From assembly GCF_900102615.1 (NCBI RefSeq), contig NZ_FMYV01000002.1, forward strand, positions 1-64,000: 64,000 nt of DNA. The letters are read 5' to 3'. A program made the translations under genes and the position numbers. Positions 52,510-60,077 of this stretch are shown here, piece after piece (the stretch's first letter is position 1; each line of letters begins with the position of its first letter). Source of the stretch: Geotoga petraea (GTDB lineage: Bacteria > Thermotogota > Thermotogae > Petrotogales > Petrotogaceae). The notes below the pieces were generated by a model. It made no database searches. It saw only the letters and a program-made list of their open reading frames with translations, and was not told the origin of the DNA.

Positions 52510-54735
52510 ATGACTTTAAAAAAATTTATAGAATCAAAAGTATTAAAAATAAATGTAATATTAATTGTAAGCTTTTTCCTGATAATTATGTCTTTGATCT
52601 TTTTTTTTATAATTAGGAATGAAAGATTGGAGAAATCAAACATAAATACTTTTTTAAACTATTTATCTATAAAAACAGATCAAATTTTTATCAAATCTGA
52701 AGAATACTACAATAAATTGTTAGAAAAAAGTTTGAATGATTATTATAATAACAATTTTCCAAATATAGCCTATCTAATAGATGATATAAAGTTTAAAGTT
52801 AAAGAATCAGAAGTGGATCTAAAAGTTGAAGATATAAATTACTATTTTATAAATGAGAATGGAATAATTTATGAATCTGATTATCAACAAGATATAGGCG
52901 TTGATATATCAAATACATCTTTGTTATGGGAAAAACTAAACCAAATTGAACCTGGAGAAGTTTACCTCGATTCTATAGCAGAAGAAGTTCGAACTGGTAG
53001 AAATAGACTCTACGCTTATTTGAATTTGGATAATGGGCACTACTTTGAAATTGGAATATCTTTTAAAAATATATCTGAAGTTTATGAAGAGTTAGTGAAA
53101 GAATTGAATTTTCGAATTTCAGATATATCAATTTATAATTCTTATTATATCTCATTGTTTGAAAATGTAGAACCAACAGAAGAGATGAAAAATAATTTTA
53201 AAAGATCAATCGAAAATAATTCTATAGTAATTAATAATGGTGTCTTAAAAGATGATTATTATTACACTATAGAATCAGATTATGGATACAAATACATAAG
53301 TTTTACTGTTAAAAACGATCAAATTATAATTTTTCTATTTTTTATAATTTTATCGTTTATTTTACTTTTAGTTTATCTTAATACTTTAAGGAACAGAATT
53401 AATAAAAATATAAATTTGTTGAGTAATGTTGTTTCAGATATTGCAAAAGACATGACTTTCTTTAACAAAGATAGTAATTCGGAATTAAATTATGAGCATA
53501 CTGGTATTAATGAAATAGATACTATTTCTAAAAGATATTTAGATTTAACAAAAGAGATAAACTCAAGCTTTGAAGTTTTAAAGATTATGAATGAACAACT
53601 TGAAGGATACTATAGAAATAACGAACTTCTAATTGAGAGAATGAATAAACTAACAAAAATTGTTACAGAGTTCAAAAATTATAAGAAAGAAGATGAAATA
53701 TTTTCAGAAGTTTTTAATTTATTATTTGATTTTATACCTGAATCAGATACAGGTATATTAATTAGATCTGACGAAGAATATATAAGAGTTGTAGATGCTA
53801 AAGGATATGAAATTGAAAAAATAAATAATTTGAAAATAGTTTCAGACAAATATTTGAGTTTAGATACTATTACTATAATACAAGGGAACAATCAAGAAAC
53901 AAGAACTACAAAATATTCTGATATACCAAAAGAAAAATATGAAGAACTGAAAAGTCTTATTTATCGCGTAGAATACTCTCTTTACATACCTATTATTTCA
54001 AATTATAAAAGATATGGAGCGATTATTTTAAATATAATAGAAAAGGATAAAGAGTTTACTGAAGAAACCATAAAGTTTGCTCATTTCTTTTATGAAATTA
54101 TAGATCTTTACTTATCAACAAAAAATTATGGAGATGATATTAGGGTATCCTATAAAAATTTTGCTAATAAACTTGCAACTGTTGCAGAGGCTCATGATCA
54201 AGTAACTGGAAACCATATTTTAAGAGTTGGAAAGCTGTCTTCTTTTATTGCCGATAAACTTGGTTTAGATAATGAAAAAATATTAGAAATTGAAGATTTT
54301 GCACCTCTTCACGATATAGGAAAAATTTTTGTTCCAAGCTCTATTTTAATAAAAGAAGGAAAGTTAACTAACGAAGAATGGGAAATAATGAAAAAACATA
54401 CTGTATATGCAAAAAAACTACTGGAGGGCGATGAAAAGTTCAAGGTTGCTTTGAATATAGCGCTTTACCACCATGAAAAGTACAATGGTACAGGATATCC
54501 AAATGGTCTCAAAGAAGATGAAATACCTATAGAAGCTCAGATCGTTGCTGTTGTTGATGTATATGATGCTTTGAGGTCAAAAAGGCCTTATAAAGAACCT
54601 TATAGCCATAAAAAGGCAATGGAGATAATTTTTAGTGATGGAGATAGGACAAATAAAAAACACTTTAATCCGAATATATTAGATATAATAAAAGAACAAG
54701 AAAATAGTATTAAAGATCTTTGGGACAGCTTTTAA
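52510..54735 (+). CDS. Membrane sensor with HD-GYP phosphodiesterase
   Basis: This 741-residue protein has two N-terminal membrane helices (18-36 and about 276-298) flanking a Cache-like extracytoplasmic domain. A linker and coiled coil, a GAF-like domain (about 400-530) and a C-terminal HD-GYP follow. The HD-GYP has PLHDIGKIFVP near 598-608 and LYHHEKYNGTGYPNGLK near 651-667. It has the same architecture as the protein at 49557, so the two are probably paralogues sensing different signals. GAGG precedes the ATG. Confidence 0.9.
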   Translation: MTLKKFIESKVLKINVILIVSFFLIIMSLIFFFIIRNERLEKSNINTFLNYLSIKTDQIFIKSEEYYNKLLEKSLNDYYNNNFPNIAYLIDDIKFKVKESEVDLKVEDINYYFINENGIIYESDYQQDIGVDISNTSLLWEKLNQIEPGEVYLDSIAEEVRTGRNRLYAYLNLDNGHYFEIGISFKNISEVYEELVKELNFRISDISIYNSYYISLFENVEPTEEMKNNFKRSIENNSIVINNGVLKDDYYYTIESDYGYKYISFTVKNDQIIIFLFFIILSFILLLVYLNTLRNRINKNINLLSNVVSDIAKDMTFFNKDSNSELNYEHTGINEIDTISKRYLDLTKEINSSFEVLKIMNEQLEGYYRNNELLIERMNKLTKIVTEFKNYKKEDEIFSEVFNLLFDFIPESDTGILIRSDEEYIRVVDAKGYEIEKINNLKIVSDKYLSLDTITIIQGNNQETRTTKYSDIPKEKYEELKSLIYRVEYSLYIPIISNYKRYGAIILNIIEKDKEFTEETIKFAHFFYEIIDLYLSTKNYGDDIRVSYKNFANKLATVAEAHDQVTGNHILRVGKLSSFIADKLGLDNEKILEIEDFAPLHDIGKIFVPSSILIKEGKLTNEEWEIMKKHTVYAKKLLEGDEKFKVALNIALYHHEKYNGTGYPNGLKEDEIPIEAQIVAVVDVYDALRSKRPYKEPYSHKKAMEIIFSDGDRTNKKHFNPNILDIIKEQENSIKDLWDSF

Positions 54736-54738
54736 AAA

Positions 54739-54763
54739 ATTGGAGCCATTTAAGGCTCCAATT
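54739..54763 (-). terminator. Terminator of hcp (shared with the HD-GYP gene)
   Basis: A 10-bp stem (aattggagcc / ggctccaatt) with a 6-nt loop. The minus strand has the better T-run (six Ts), following hcp. Confidence 0.78.
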
Positions 54764-54774
54764 GTTATAGTTTC

Positions 54775-56439
54775 TTATTTTGTCATGGTTTCTATATCTT
54801 CTTCTACAGAATTTATTGTTGAAAGTTCAAATTTTTCAATAACAACTTTTGCAACATTTTCTGATAAGAATGCTGGAAGTTTAGGTCCTAATTTTATTCC
54901 TTTTACTCCCAAGTACAATAAAGCTAATAATACGGTAACAGCTTTTTGTTCGTACCAAGCTATATTGTATTCTATTGGTAAATCATTTATATCATCCAAT
55001 TCAAAAGCTTCTTTTAATTTAAGTGCTGTGACTGCTAATGAGTATGAATCATTACATTGACCTGCATCTAATACTCTTGGTATACCACCTATATCGCCAA
55101 GATCTAATTTGTTGTATCTGTATTTTGCACAACCAGCTGTTAAAATTACATTGTCTTTTGGTAATTGAGATGCAAAGTCCGTGTAGTAATCTCTTTCTTT
55201 ACGTCTGCCATCACATCCAGCCATTACAAAGAATTTCTTTATATCCCCATTTTTAATTGCATCAATTACTTTGTCGGTAACTTGGGCTATTTGGTTGTGA
55301 GCAAACCCTATTGTTAATTCTTTTCCGTCTCTTTCAGGTAAATCTCCAATTTCTTTTGCTTTTTCTATTACAGCTGAGAAATCTTTTGGTTTTCCGTCAG
55401 CTCTATTTGGAATATGAGTAACATCATCAAATCCTACTAAACCAGTTGTAAATACTCTATCTTTGTAGCTTTCTTTTGGAGGGACAAGACAATTAGTAGT
55501 CATTAATATTGGACCACCGAAATCTTCGAACTCTTCTTTTTGTCTCCACCAAGATCCTCCCCAATTACCTGCTAAGTGTTTATATTTTTTTAACTCTGGG
55601 TACGCATTTGCTGGAAGCATTTCTCCATGTGTATAAACTTTTATTCCAGTTCCCTCTGTCTGTTTTAAAAGTTCTTCTAAGTCTAAAAGATCGTGACCAG
55701 AAATTAAAATACCAGGTGCTTTATGTGTTCCTGTAAATACTTTAGTTATTTCAGGATTTCCATAAGTCTTTGTATTAGCTTCATCCAACAGTGCCATAAC
55801 ATCAACAGCAATTTTTCCTGTTTCATTAACAAGAGAAATTAGTTCATCAACTGTAATATCTGTTCTAAGTGTTTCAGTTAATCCTTTTTCAATAAAATTC
55901 AAAATGTCATCGTTAGAAAAGTTTAACACATAAGCATGGTCTGCGTATGCAGCTATACCTTTTATACCATAAGTTACAAATTCTTTTAATGATTTTATAT
56001 CTTCATTCTCTTTTGCATGAACTCCTACTTCTGAACCTTTTAACTCATATATTTCAGTTCCACCCTTTTTATTCCATGTTGCTGCTTCTGGGACGTCTTC
56101 AGAAAAAGGTGAACCATTTTTTTCTTCGTATTTTCTTAAAAATTCCTCTTTAACTTCATCTCTAAATCTTAAAGCTTTTTCTATATATTCTGTAATTCTT
56201 TTTGCTGAGAAATTGGCGTTTGTTATTGTCGAAAATAAACCTTCAGCTACATAAAGATCTTTTTCTTCATCAACAATACCAATATCTTTTCCTTTTTGTA
56301 GCCAGTATGATAGACCCTTTAATGACCAAATTAACATATCCTGTAAATTTGCTACATCTGCTGGTTTTCCACACATACCAACAACTGTACAACCTTCATT
56401 TTTCGCTGCTTCCTCACATTGATAACAAAACATGTTCAT
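54775..56439 (-). CDS. hcp: Hydroxylamine reductase / hybrid-cluster protein
   Basis: This 554-residue hybrid-cluster protein has an N-terminal [21 protein letters not shown] (Cys 5, 8, 17, 23) in the spacing of strict anaerobes. Further cluster ligands lie in TNCLVPP, AGCDGRR and [10 protein letters not shown]. Hcp reduces nitric oxide and hydroxylamine and protects against nitrosative stress. It lies 21 bp after the DUF438 gene and is probably co-transcribed with it. AGGTG precedes the ATG. Confidence 0.96.
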   Translation of the reverse strand: MNMFCYQCEEAAKNEGCTVVGMCGKPADVANLQDMLIWSLKGLSYWLQKGKDIGIVDEEKDLYVAEGLFSTITNANFSAKRITEYIEKALRFRDEVKEEFLRKYEEKNGSPFSEDVPEAATWNKKGGTEIYELKGSEVGVHAKENEDIKSLKEFVTYGIKGIAAYADHAYVLNFSNDDILNFIEKGLTETLRTDITVDELISLVNETGKIAVDVMALLDEANTKTYGNPEITKVFTGTHKAPGILISGHDLLDLEELLKQTEGTGIKVYTHGEMLPANAYPELKKYKHLAGNWGGSWWRQKEEFEDFGGPILMTTNCLVPPKESYKDRVFTTGLVGFDDVTHIPNRADGKPKDFSAVIEKAKEIGDLPERDGKELTIGFAHNQIAQVTDKVIDAIKNGDIKKFFVMAGCDGRRKERDYYTDFASQLPKDNVILTAGCAKYRYNKLDLGDIGGIPRVLDAGQCNDSYSLAVTALKLKEAFELDDINDLPIEYNIAWYEQKAVTVLLALLYLGVKGIKLGPKLPAFLSENVAKVVIEKFELSTINSVEEDIETMTK

Positions 56440-56460
56440 AAAAACACCTCCACAAAATTA

Positions 56461-57651
56461 TTATTTTTCATCATAAATTCTTTTTTCTCCTTCAATTTCT
56501 TGAATGGGTTTTATATCTTGAGTAATTTCTACAGTACCTAAATATTCTCCATCTGTATTTCTAACTGCAAAATATCTTATATATACAAAATTATCTCCCA
56601 ATTTTATCCAAAAATCAGCGTTATCTCTTTCTCCAGATTTGAAATCAGAAACAATCTTTTCAACAATATCAACAGATTTTTGAGGGTGACAATTATGCAC
56701 CTTTCTTCCAATGATGGCTCTACTTCTTGGAAAGAATCTTTCCTTTCCTTCAGAAAAATATTTAACTCTATCATTAGCATCTACAAACGTTATATCAAAA
56801 GGTATTGTATTCAAAATACTCATTAATTCTTCTGCACTAAAAGAACCACTAGGTAATTTTATTCCTTCAGAGTTAACTTCTGTTACTTCATCTTTTTTTA
56901 TATCAAGTTTTTCTGGTTTGTGAGCTATGTATTTAAAATCATCAAACTGATTTCTAACTTCGTACCACTCTTGTTCTTCTAGAAGTTTTAAAGCAGTAGG
57001 AAATAATACAGAATGTTCTTTATAAATGTGGTTTGCAAACATTTCATTTAATACAACTATCTTTTTTAATAAATCATCGTTTAATGATTTCATTTCTCTT
57101 TTGTCTAAAATACTTTTTATTTCTTTTATTAATTCTCTTAATTGATCATGTTCTTTCCACATTATTGCAGGGGGTTGTTCTATCCCATATTTTTCTAAAT
57201 ATGGGAATAGAACGTTTTCTTCTTTGATAAAATAATTTTCAGCATCTGTAATATCTTCAAGGGTTTTTCCAAGAGTTTTTAATTTATTAAAATCTAAATC
57301 AGCTTTATTTGAGATAATTTCTTTAGTTATTTTTCTTAAATCATCTGATTTTTCTAACAAAAAATCATGTTCTTTCATCAAAATATCAATTGGATGCCAA
57401 GCAGGAACATTTATATCTTCTTGTTTTATGTAATCTCTAAAAAGTTCTAAATGTACATCACAAACTGATTGTATATCATCAACATTTATAGATTCGTTTT
57501 CAATTAATTCTTGTTCAACTTTAGCTATTTCATCTGCTGAGAGATTACTTATAGCTTCTTTTAGCTCTTTTCTGATACTATCTGTATTATCTTTTTTGGA
57601 TCTTATAATTAGATCCTTTAAATAATCTTTTTTATTAAACAATTCGCTCAT
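56461..57651 (-). CDS. DUF438 / hemerythrin-like / PAS domain protein
   Basis: This protein of about 396 residues has an N-terminal DUF438 helical domain (KDYLKDLIIRSKK...ISNLSADEIAKVEQEL). A hemerythrin HHE region follows, with iron-ligand style histidines (LMKEHDFLL, YFIKEENVLFPYLE, MWKEHDQLRELI, ANHIYKEHSVLFPTAL). The C-terminal PAS is VTFVDANDRVKYFSEG. The order matches a family linked to NO or oxygen sensing in anaerobes. I chose the ATG at 57651, nine bases after AGGAGG; the upstream extension would cross the promoter and operator. It is the first gene of the unit with hcp. Confidence 0.92.
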   Translation of the reverse strand: MSELFNKKDYLKDLIIRSKKDNTDSIRKELKEAISNLSADEIAKVEQELIENESINVDDIQSVCDVHLELFRDYIKQEDINVPAWHPIDILMKEHDFLLEKSDDLRKITKEIISNKADLDFNKLKTLGKTLEDITDAENYFIKEENVLFPYLEKYGIEQPPAIMWKEHDQLRELIKEIKSILDKREMKSLNDDLLKKIVVLNEMFANHIYKEHSVLFPTALKLLEEQEWYEVRNQFDDFKYIAHKPEKLDIKKDEVTEVNSEGIKLPSGSFSAEELMSILNTIPFDITFVDANDRVKYFSEGKERFFPRSRAIIGRKVHNCHPQKSVDIVEKIVSDFKSGERDNADFWIKLGDNFVYIRYFAVRNTDGEYLGTVEITQDIKPIQEIEGEKRIYDEK

Positions 57652-57691
57652 TTTGTTATTCCTCCTAAAGTTATTTATAATCTTCACTAAT

Positions 57692-57697
57692 ATAATA
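57692..57697 (-). promoter_or_regulatory. -10 box of the DUF438-hcp unit
   Basis: TATTAT on the minus strand, predicting a start near 57685. No good -35 is present, and the Crp/Fnr palindrome is centred 41.5 bp upstream of that start. This is the class II activator arrangement. Confidence 0.5.
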
Positions 57698-57718
57698 AAA
57701 TATTTATTCAAATAAGTC

Positions 57719-57734
57719 GGTAACATATGTTACC
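57719..57734. promoter_or_regulatory. Crp/Fnr-type operator between DUF438-hcp and the regulator gene
   Basis: GGTAACATATGTTACC is a perfect 16-bp palindrome between the divergent Crp/Fnr gene and the DUF438-hcp unit. Its position suggests activation of hcp and autoregulation of the regulator. Confidence 0.65.
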
Positions 57735-57737
57735 ATG

Positions 57738-57766
57738 TTTAAAATATCCGACAATTATAGTATAAT
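57738..57766 (+). promoter_or_regulatory. Promoter of the Crp/Fnr gene
   Basis: -35 TTTAAA (57738-57743), a 17-bp spacer, -10 TATAAT (57761-57766). The transcript would start near 57773, just before the GGAGGTGG ribosome site. Confidence 0.55.
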
Positions 57767-57787
57767 TTGGTTTGGGAGGTGGTTTAA

Positions 57788-58474
57788 ATTCATCCAGTAT
57801 TGAATCAGGTATCAAAAATACCATTATTTAAAAATTTAACTGTAGAAGAGATAAAGTCATTAACTTTGGATAATTCTTTCAAATCTGTCGATTTTGAAAA
57901 AGATAGTATTATAAAAAGCCGAGGAGAAAAACTTGATCATTTAATGGTTCTTCTTTTTGGGGAAGTAAAAACTCAAATGTCTGATTTTAACGGTAAAGTT
58001 ATTCAAATTGAAAGATTAAAGTCACCAACGATGCTTGCCATTGGTTTTGTATTTCAAACAAACAATATTTTACCAGTTGATATAATAACAACTAAAAAAA
58101 GTAGTGTGTTGTTTATAAAAAAAGATACTTTAATAGAATTTTCTTGTAAAAAGAAAAAATTTTTAGAAAATCTATTGAATCATATTGGTGGAAAGATGAA
58201 TTTTCTTTCTCAAAAACTATGGATAACCTCTTTGAAAACTATAAGAGAAAAAATATTATTTTATTTACTTCAACTATATAATCAAAACAATCATAAAGAA
58301 AGATTCGAAATGCCAGTAAAAATTGAAGAATTATCCCTATTATTTGGAGTAACTCGCCCATCTTTATCAAGAGCTTTATCAGAATTAGAAAAAGAAGATT
58401 TTTTTAGAAGGAATGGAAAAATTATTGTTTTGAATATTAATAAATTGAAAGAAAAAGATTATAATATGATATAA
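57788..58474 (+). CDS. Crp/Fnr-family transcriptional regulator, probable ATT start
   Basis: This protein of about 228 residues has an N-terminal cyclic-nucleotide-binding-like barrel (IPLFKNLTVEEIKSL, GEKLDHLMVLLFGEVK) and a C-terminal winged helix (IEELSLLFGVTRPSLSRALSELEKE). No conserved cysteine cluster like FNR is seen, so a heme- or ligand-sensing HcpR/DNR type is possible. An in-frame TAA lies at 57785-57787. The only start with correct spacing from GGAGGTGG (57775-57782) is ATT at 57788; the next candidate, TTG at 57800, is 20 bases from it. It is divergent from hcp and likely its regulator. Confidence 0.85.
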   Translation: MHPVLNQVSKIPLFKNLTVEEIKSLTLDNSFKSVDFEKDSIIKSRGEKLDHLMVLLFGEVKTQMSDFNGKVIQIERLKSPTMLAIGFVFQTNNILPVDIITTKKSSVLFIKKDTLIEFSCKKKKFLENLLNHIGGKMNFLSQKLWITSLKTIREKILFYLLQLYNQNNHKERFEMPVKIEELSLLFGVTRPSLSRALSELEKEDFFRRNGKIIVLNINKLKEKDYNMI

Positions 58475-58475
58475 T
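58467..58475 (+). promoter_or_regulatory. Extended -10 promoter of the barrel-like protein gene
   Basis: TGATATAAT overlaps the regulator's stop codon, 37-45 bp before the ATG at 58513. Confidence 0.5.
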
Positions 58476-58512
58476 TAAAATGGTTTTAAAAATTAATATA
58501 GAGGTGATAATT

Positions 58513-59373
58513 ATGAAAAAAACCATTTTATTTACAACTCTAATGTTATTGATTTCTTTGTTGTCATTTTCAACCTTAATAAATGAGGAAGGGAATGTTT
58601 ATAACCTAAATCTTGAATATGAAAATGGGTGGGTAAAAGTATTAAGTCATACTCTACAATTTGGAGGAAATGGAACTAATTTTGACTTTGTGGAACAAGG
58701 TGGACAAGATATACTATTTCCATTTGAAAGGTTTACCGCAGATTTAGAACTGTTTGATAAACATCATGTAGTTTTCTTATATCAACCATTAACTGTAGAG
58801 ACAAAAGTTCAGCAAAGAGATGATTTGGTTTTTAATGATACAACATTTGCTTCAACAACTAATGCGGATTCTGTTTTGAATGTTAAATACGGTTTTCCAT
58901 TTTGGAGAGTTTCATATTTATATGATTTTTTAGAAAATGAAGATTACTATTTATCAGCGGGATTATCATTACAACTAAGAAATGCTTCTATTATTTTTGA
59001 AAATTACGATGGTAGCAAAGTTACAGTTAACCAGAACTTAGGACCAGTTCCTATAATTAAAATTAAGGCTGCATATTTCTTTGATAATGGAATTTATTTA
59101 GAAACTGATGCCGACGGATTTTATGCAAGTAGCGCTTTTATAAATGGTGCTGATTTTAATTTCGAAGGATCTGTTTTCGATATTTCGGGTAGAGTTGGGT
59201 TTGAATTAAAAGATTCTTTGAATACATTTATAAATATTAGATATTTGGGTGGCACAGCAAATGGTACTTCTCAATATGAAAGTACTAGATGGAGTGAATC
59301 TGGTCAATCAGAAAATTATACTTCAAATATTTTAAATACTGCTACTTTCACACTTGGTTTTGAAATTAAATAA
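58513..59373 (+). CDS. Secreted protein, probable outer-membrane beta-barrel
   Basis: This protein of about 286 residues has a signal peptide (MKKTILFTTLMLLISLLSF). It is mostly alternating hydrophobic/polar strands with aromatic girdle residues (VLNVKYGFPFWRVSYLYDF, YLSAGLSLQLRNASIIF) and a final strand TFTLGFEIK. This suggests a small outer-membrane barrel of about ten strands. I recognise no family. GAGGTG lies before the ATG; an in-frame ATG 11 codons upstream has no ribosome site. It ends at a UUCG-loop terminator. Confidence 0.75.
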   Translation: MKKTILFTTLMLLISLLSFSTLINEEGNVYNLNLEYENGWVKVLSHTLQFGGNGTNFDFVEQGGQDILFPFERFTADLELFDKHHVVFLYQPLTVETKVQQRDDLVFNDTTFASTTNADSVLNVKYGFPFWRVSYLYDFLENEDYYLSAGLSLQLRNASIIFENYDGSKVTVNQNLGPVPIIKIKAAYFFDNGIYLETDADGFYASSAFINGADFNFEGSVFDISGRVGFELKDSLNTFINIRYLGGTANGTSQYESTRWSESGQSENYTSNILNTATFTLGFEIK

Positions 59374-59393
59374 TTTAATAATACAAAAAATAT

Positions 59394-59421
59394 AGGTGAG
59401 CTTTCGAGCTCACCTTTTTTA
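59394..59421 (+). terminator. Terminator of the barrel-like protein gene
   Basis: Stem aggtgagct / agctcacct closed by a ttcg tetraloop and followed by six Ts. Confidence 0.88.
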
Positions 59422-59540
59422 TTTATAAACTTAAAAATATTAATATAAATACTTAAAAAGCATATAAACAATAAATAAATTTAATAAAATATAGAAAAAA
59501 ATAAAATTATTTAATATAATAATTAAAATTATTGAATTAT
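59422..59540. other. AT-rich spacer upstream of the microprotein promoter
   Basis: About 120 bp of nearly pure A/T sequence with no gene. It may serve as an UP-element-like region for the consensus promoter that follows. Confidence 0.4.
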
Positions 59541-59543
59541 CAC

Positions 59544-59572
59544 TTGACAAATAAAAAATATAGGTATATAAT
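59544..59572 (+). promoter_or_regulatory. Perfect consensus sigma-70-type promoter of the microprotein operon
   Basis: -35 TTGACA (59544-59549), a 17-bp spacer, -10 TATAAT (59567-59572). It is the only fully consensus promoter I found in the window, preceded by an A/T-rich stretch. Start predicted near 59579. Confidence 0.85.
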
Positions 59573-59578
59573 AATAAT

Positions 59579-59619
59579 GAAATTAAAAATATTAAGCAGA
59601 AAATTAAAAATATTAAACA
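59579..59619 (+). repeat. Tandem direct repeat in the 5' leader of the microprotein operon
   Basis: Two adjacent copies, gaaattaaaaatattaagca (59579-59598) and gaaaattaaaaatattaaaca (59599-59619), differ at about two positions. They begin at the predicted transcription start. Confidence 0.6.
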
Positions 59620-59662
59620 AAAACTTATTTATGATATTAAAAAATCAAAAGGAGGAAATGAA

Positions 59663-59767
59663 ATGATGAGAAAACAGTTTATAAGAAAAGACTTTATGAA
59701 GAATTCTTTTGACAGACTTGCTGAGGAAAATTTAGAGGTATTACAACATAGTATGAGAATATTTTAA
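59663..59767 (+). CDS. Microprotein A of a three-gene tandem family (34 aa)
   Basis: This 34-residue protein begins MMRKQFIRKDFMKNSFDRL and ends MRIF. GGAGG lies seven bases before the ATG. It shares the block NSFDRLAEEN, then a hydrophobic-xx-hydrophobic-Q pattern and a C-terminal F with microprotein B. The N-terminus is basic and the middle acidic; a single amphipathic helix is likely. There is no signal peptide or membrane helix. It is too short for default gene callers. No function is known to me. Confidence 0.8.
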   Translation: MMRKQFIRKDFMKNSFDRLAEENLEVLQHSMRIF

Positions 59768-59779
59768 GGAGGGAATGAC

Positions 59780-59884
59780 ATGTTTAGAAAAAATGATTTG
59801 AGAAGAGATTTATTTGAAAATTCTTTTGACAGACTTGCTGAAGAAAATATTAAAGTACTCCAAGAGAGTTATAAACTATTTTAA
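59780..59884 (+). CDS. Microprotein B of the tandem family (34 aa)
   Basis: This 34-residue protein begins MFRKNDLRRDLFENSFDRL and ends SYKLF. It is 12 bases after A's stop, with AAGGAGGG before the ATG. A and B have the same length and share NSFDRLAEEN exactly. The nucleotide differences fall mainly in third positions within that block, indicating selection on the protein. Likely co-translated with A. Confidence 0.8.
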   Translation: MFRKNDLRRDLFENSFDRLAEENIKVLQESYKLF

Positions 59885-59902
59885 AAATAGGGGGGATGGG
59901 AT

Positions 59903-60016
59903 ATGATTATAAAAAGAAAAAACAAGGCTAGATCGTACTACGCTGGATTTGATAGATTGGACAATGAATTGAATAAAATTTGGATGGAAAATTCAAGAAG
60001 AATAAAGAATATATAA
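59903..60016 (+). CDS. Microprotein C of the tandem family (37 aa)
   Basis: This 37-residue protein begins MIIKRKNKARSYYAGFDRL and ends RRIKNI. The core GFDRLDNELNKIW aligns with SFDRLAEEN-xxVLQ of A and B, keeping F-D-R-L and the acidic stretch. It starts 18 bases after B's stop behind AGGGGGG. It is more basic overall than A and B. The terminator at 60039-60075 ends the unit. Confidence 0.78.
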   Translation: MIIKRKNKARSYYAGFDRLDNELNKIWMENSRRIKNI

Positions 60017-60038
60017 GTAAATATATTCTCACCCAAAA

Positions 60039-60075
60039 AAAAGAAGACATCTTTATAAGCAAGATGTCTTCTTTT
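60039..60075. terminator. Bidirectional terminator after the microprotein operon
   Basis: A 15-bp perfect stem (aaaagaagacatctt / aagatgtcttctttt) with a 7-nt loop; A/T-runs on both sides. It serves the microproteins and the convergent alanyl-tRNA editing gene. Confidence 0.88.
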
Positions 60076-60077
60076 CT

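Noticed and set aside
55038-56441. Several 68-79 codon plus-strand ORFs opposite hcp
   Set aside because: They have no ribosome sites, show low-complexity leucine-rich composition, and lie wholly antisense to a clearly conserved gene.
56461-57726. Longer start for the DUF438 protein, 25 codons upstream
   Set aside because: The extension would run through the predicted promoter up to the regulator palindrome and lacks a ribosome site. ATG at 57651 has AGGAGG.
59579-59619. Tandem repeat considered as a CRISPR array
   Set aside because: There are only two directly adjacent AT-only copies with no spacers and no cas genes.
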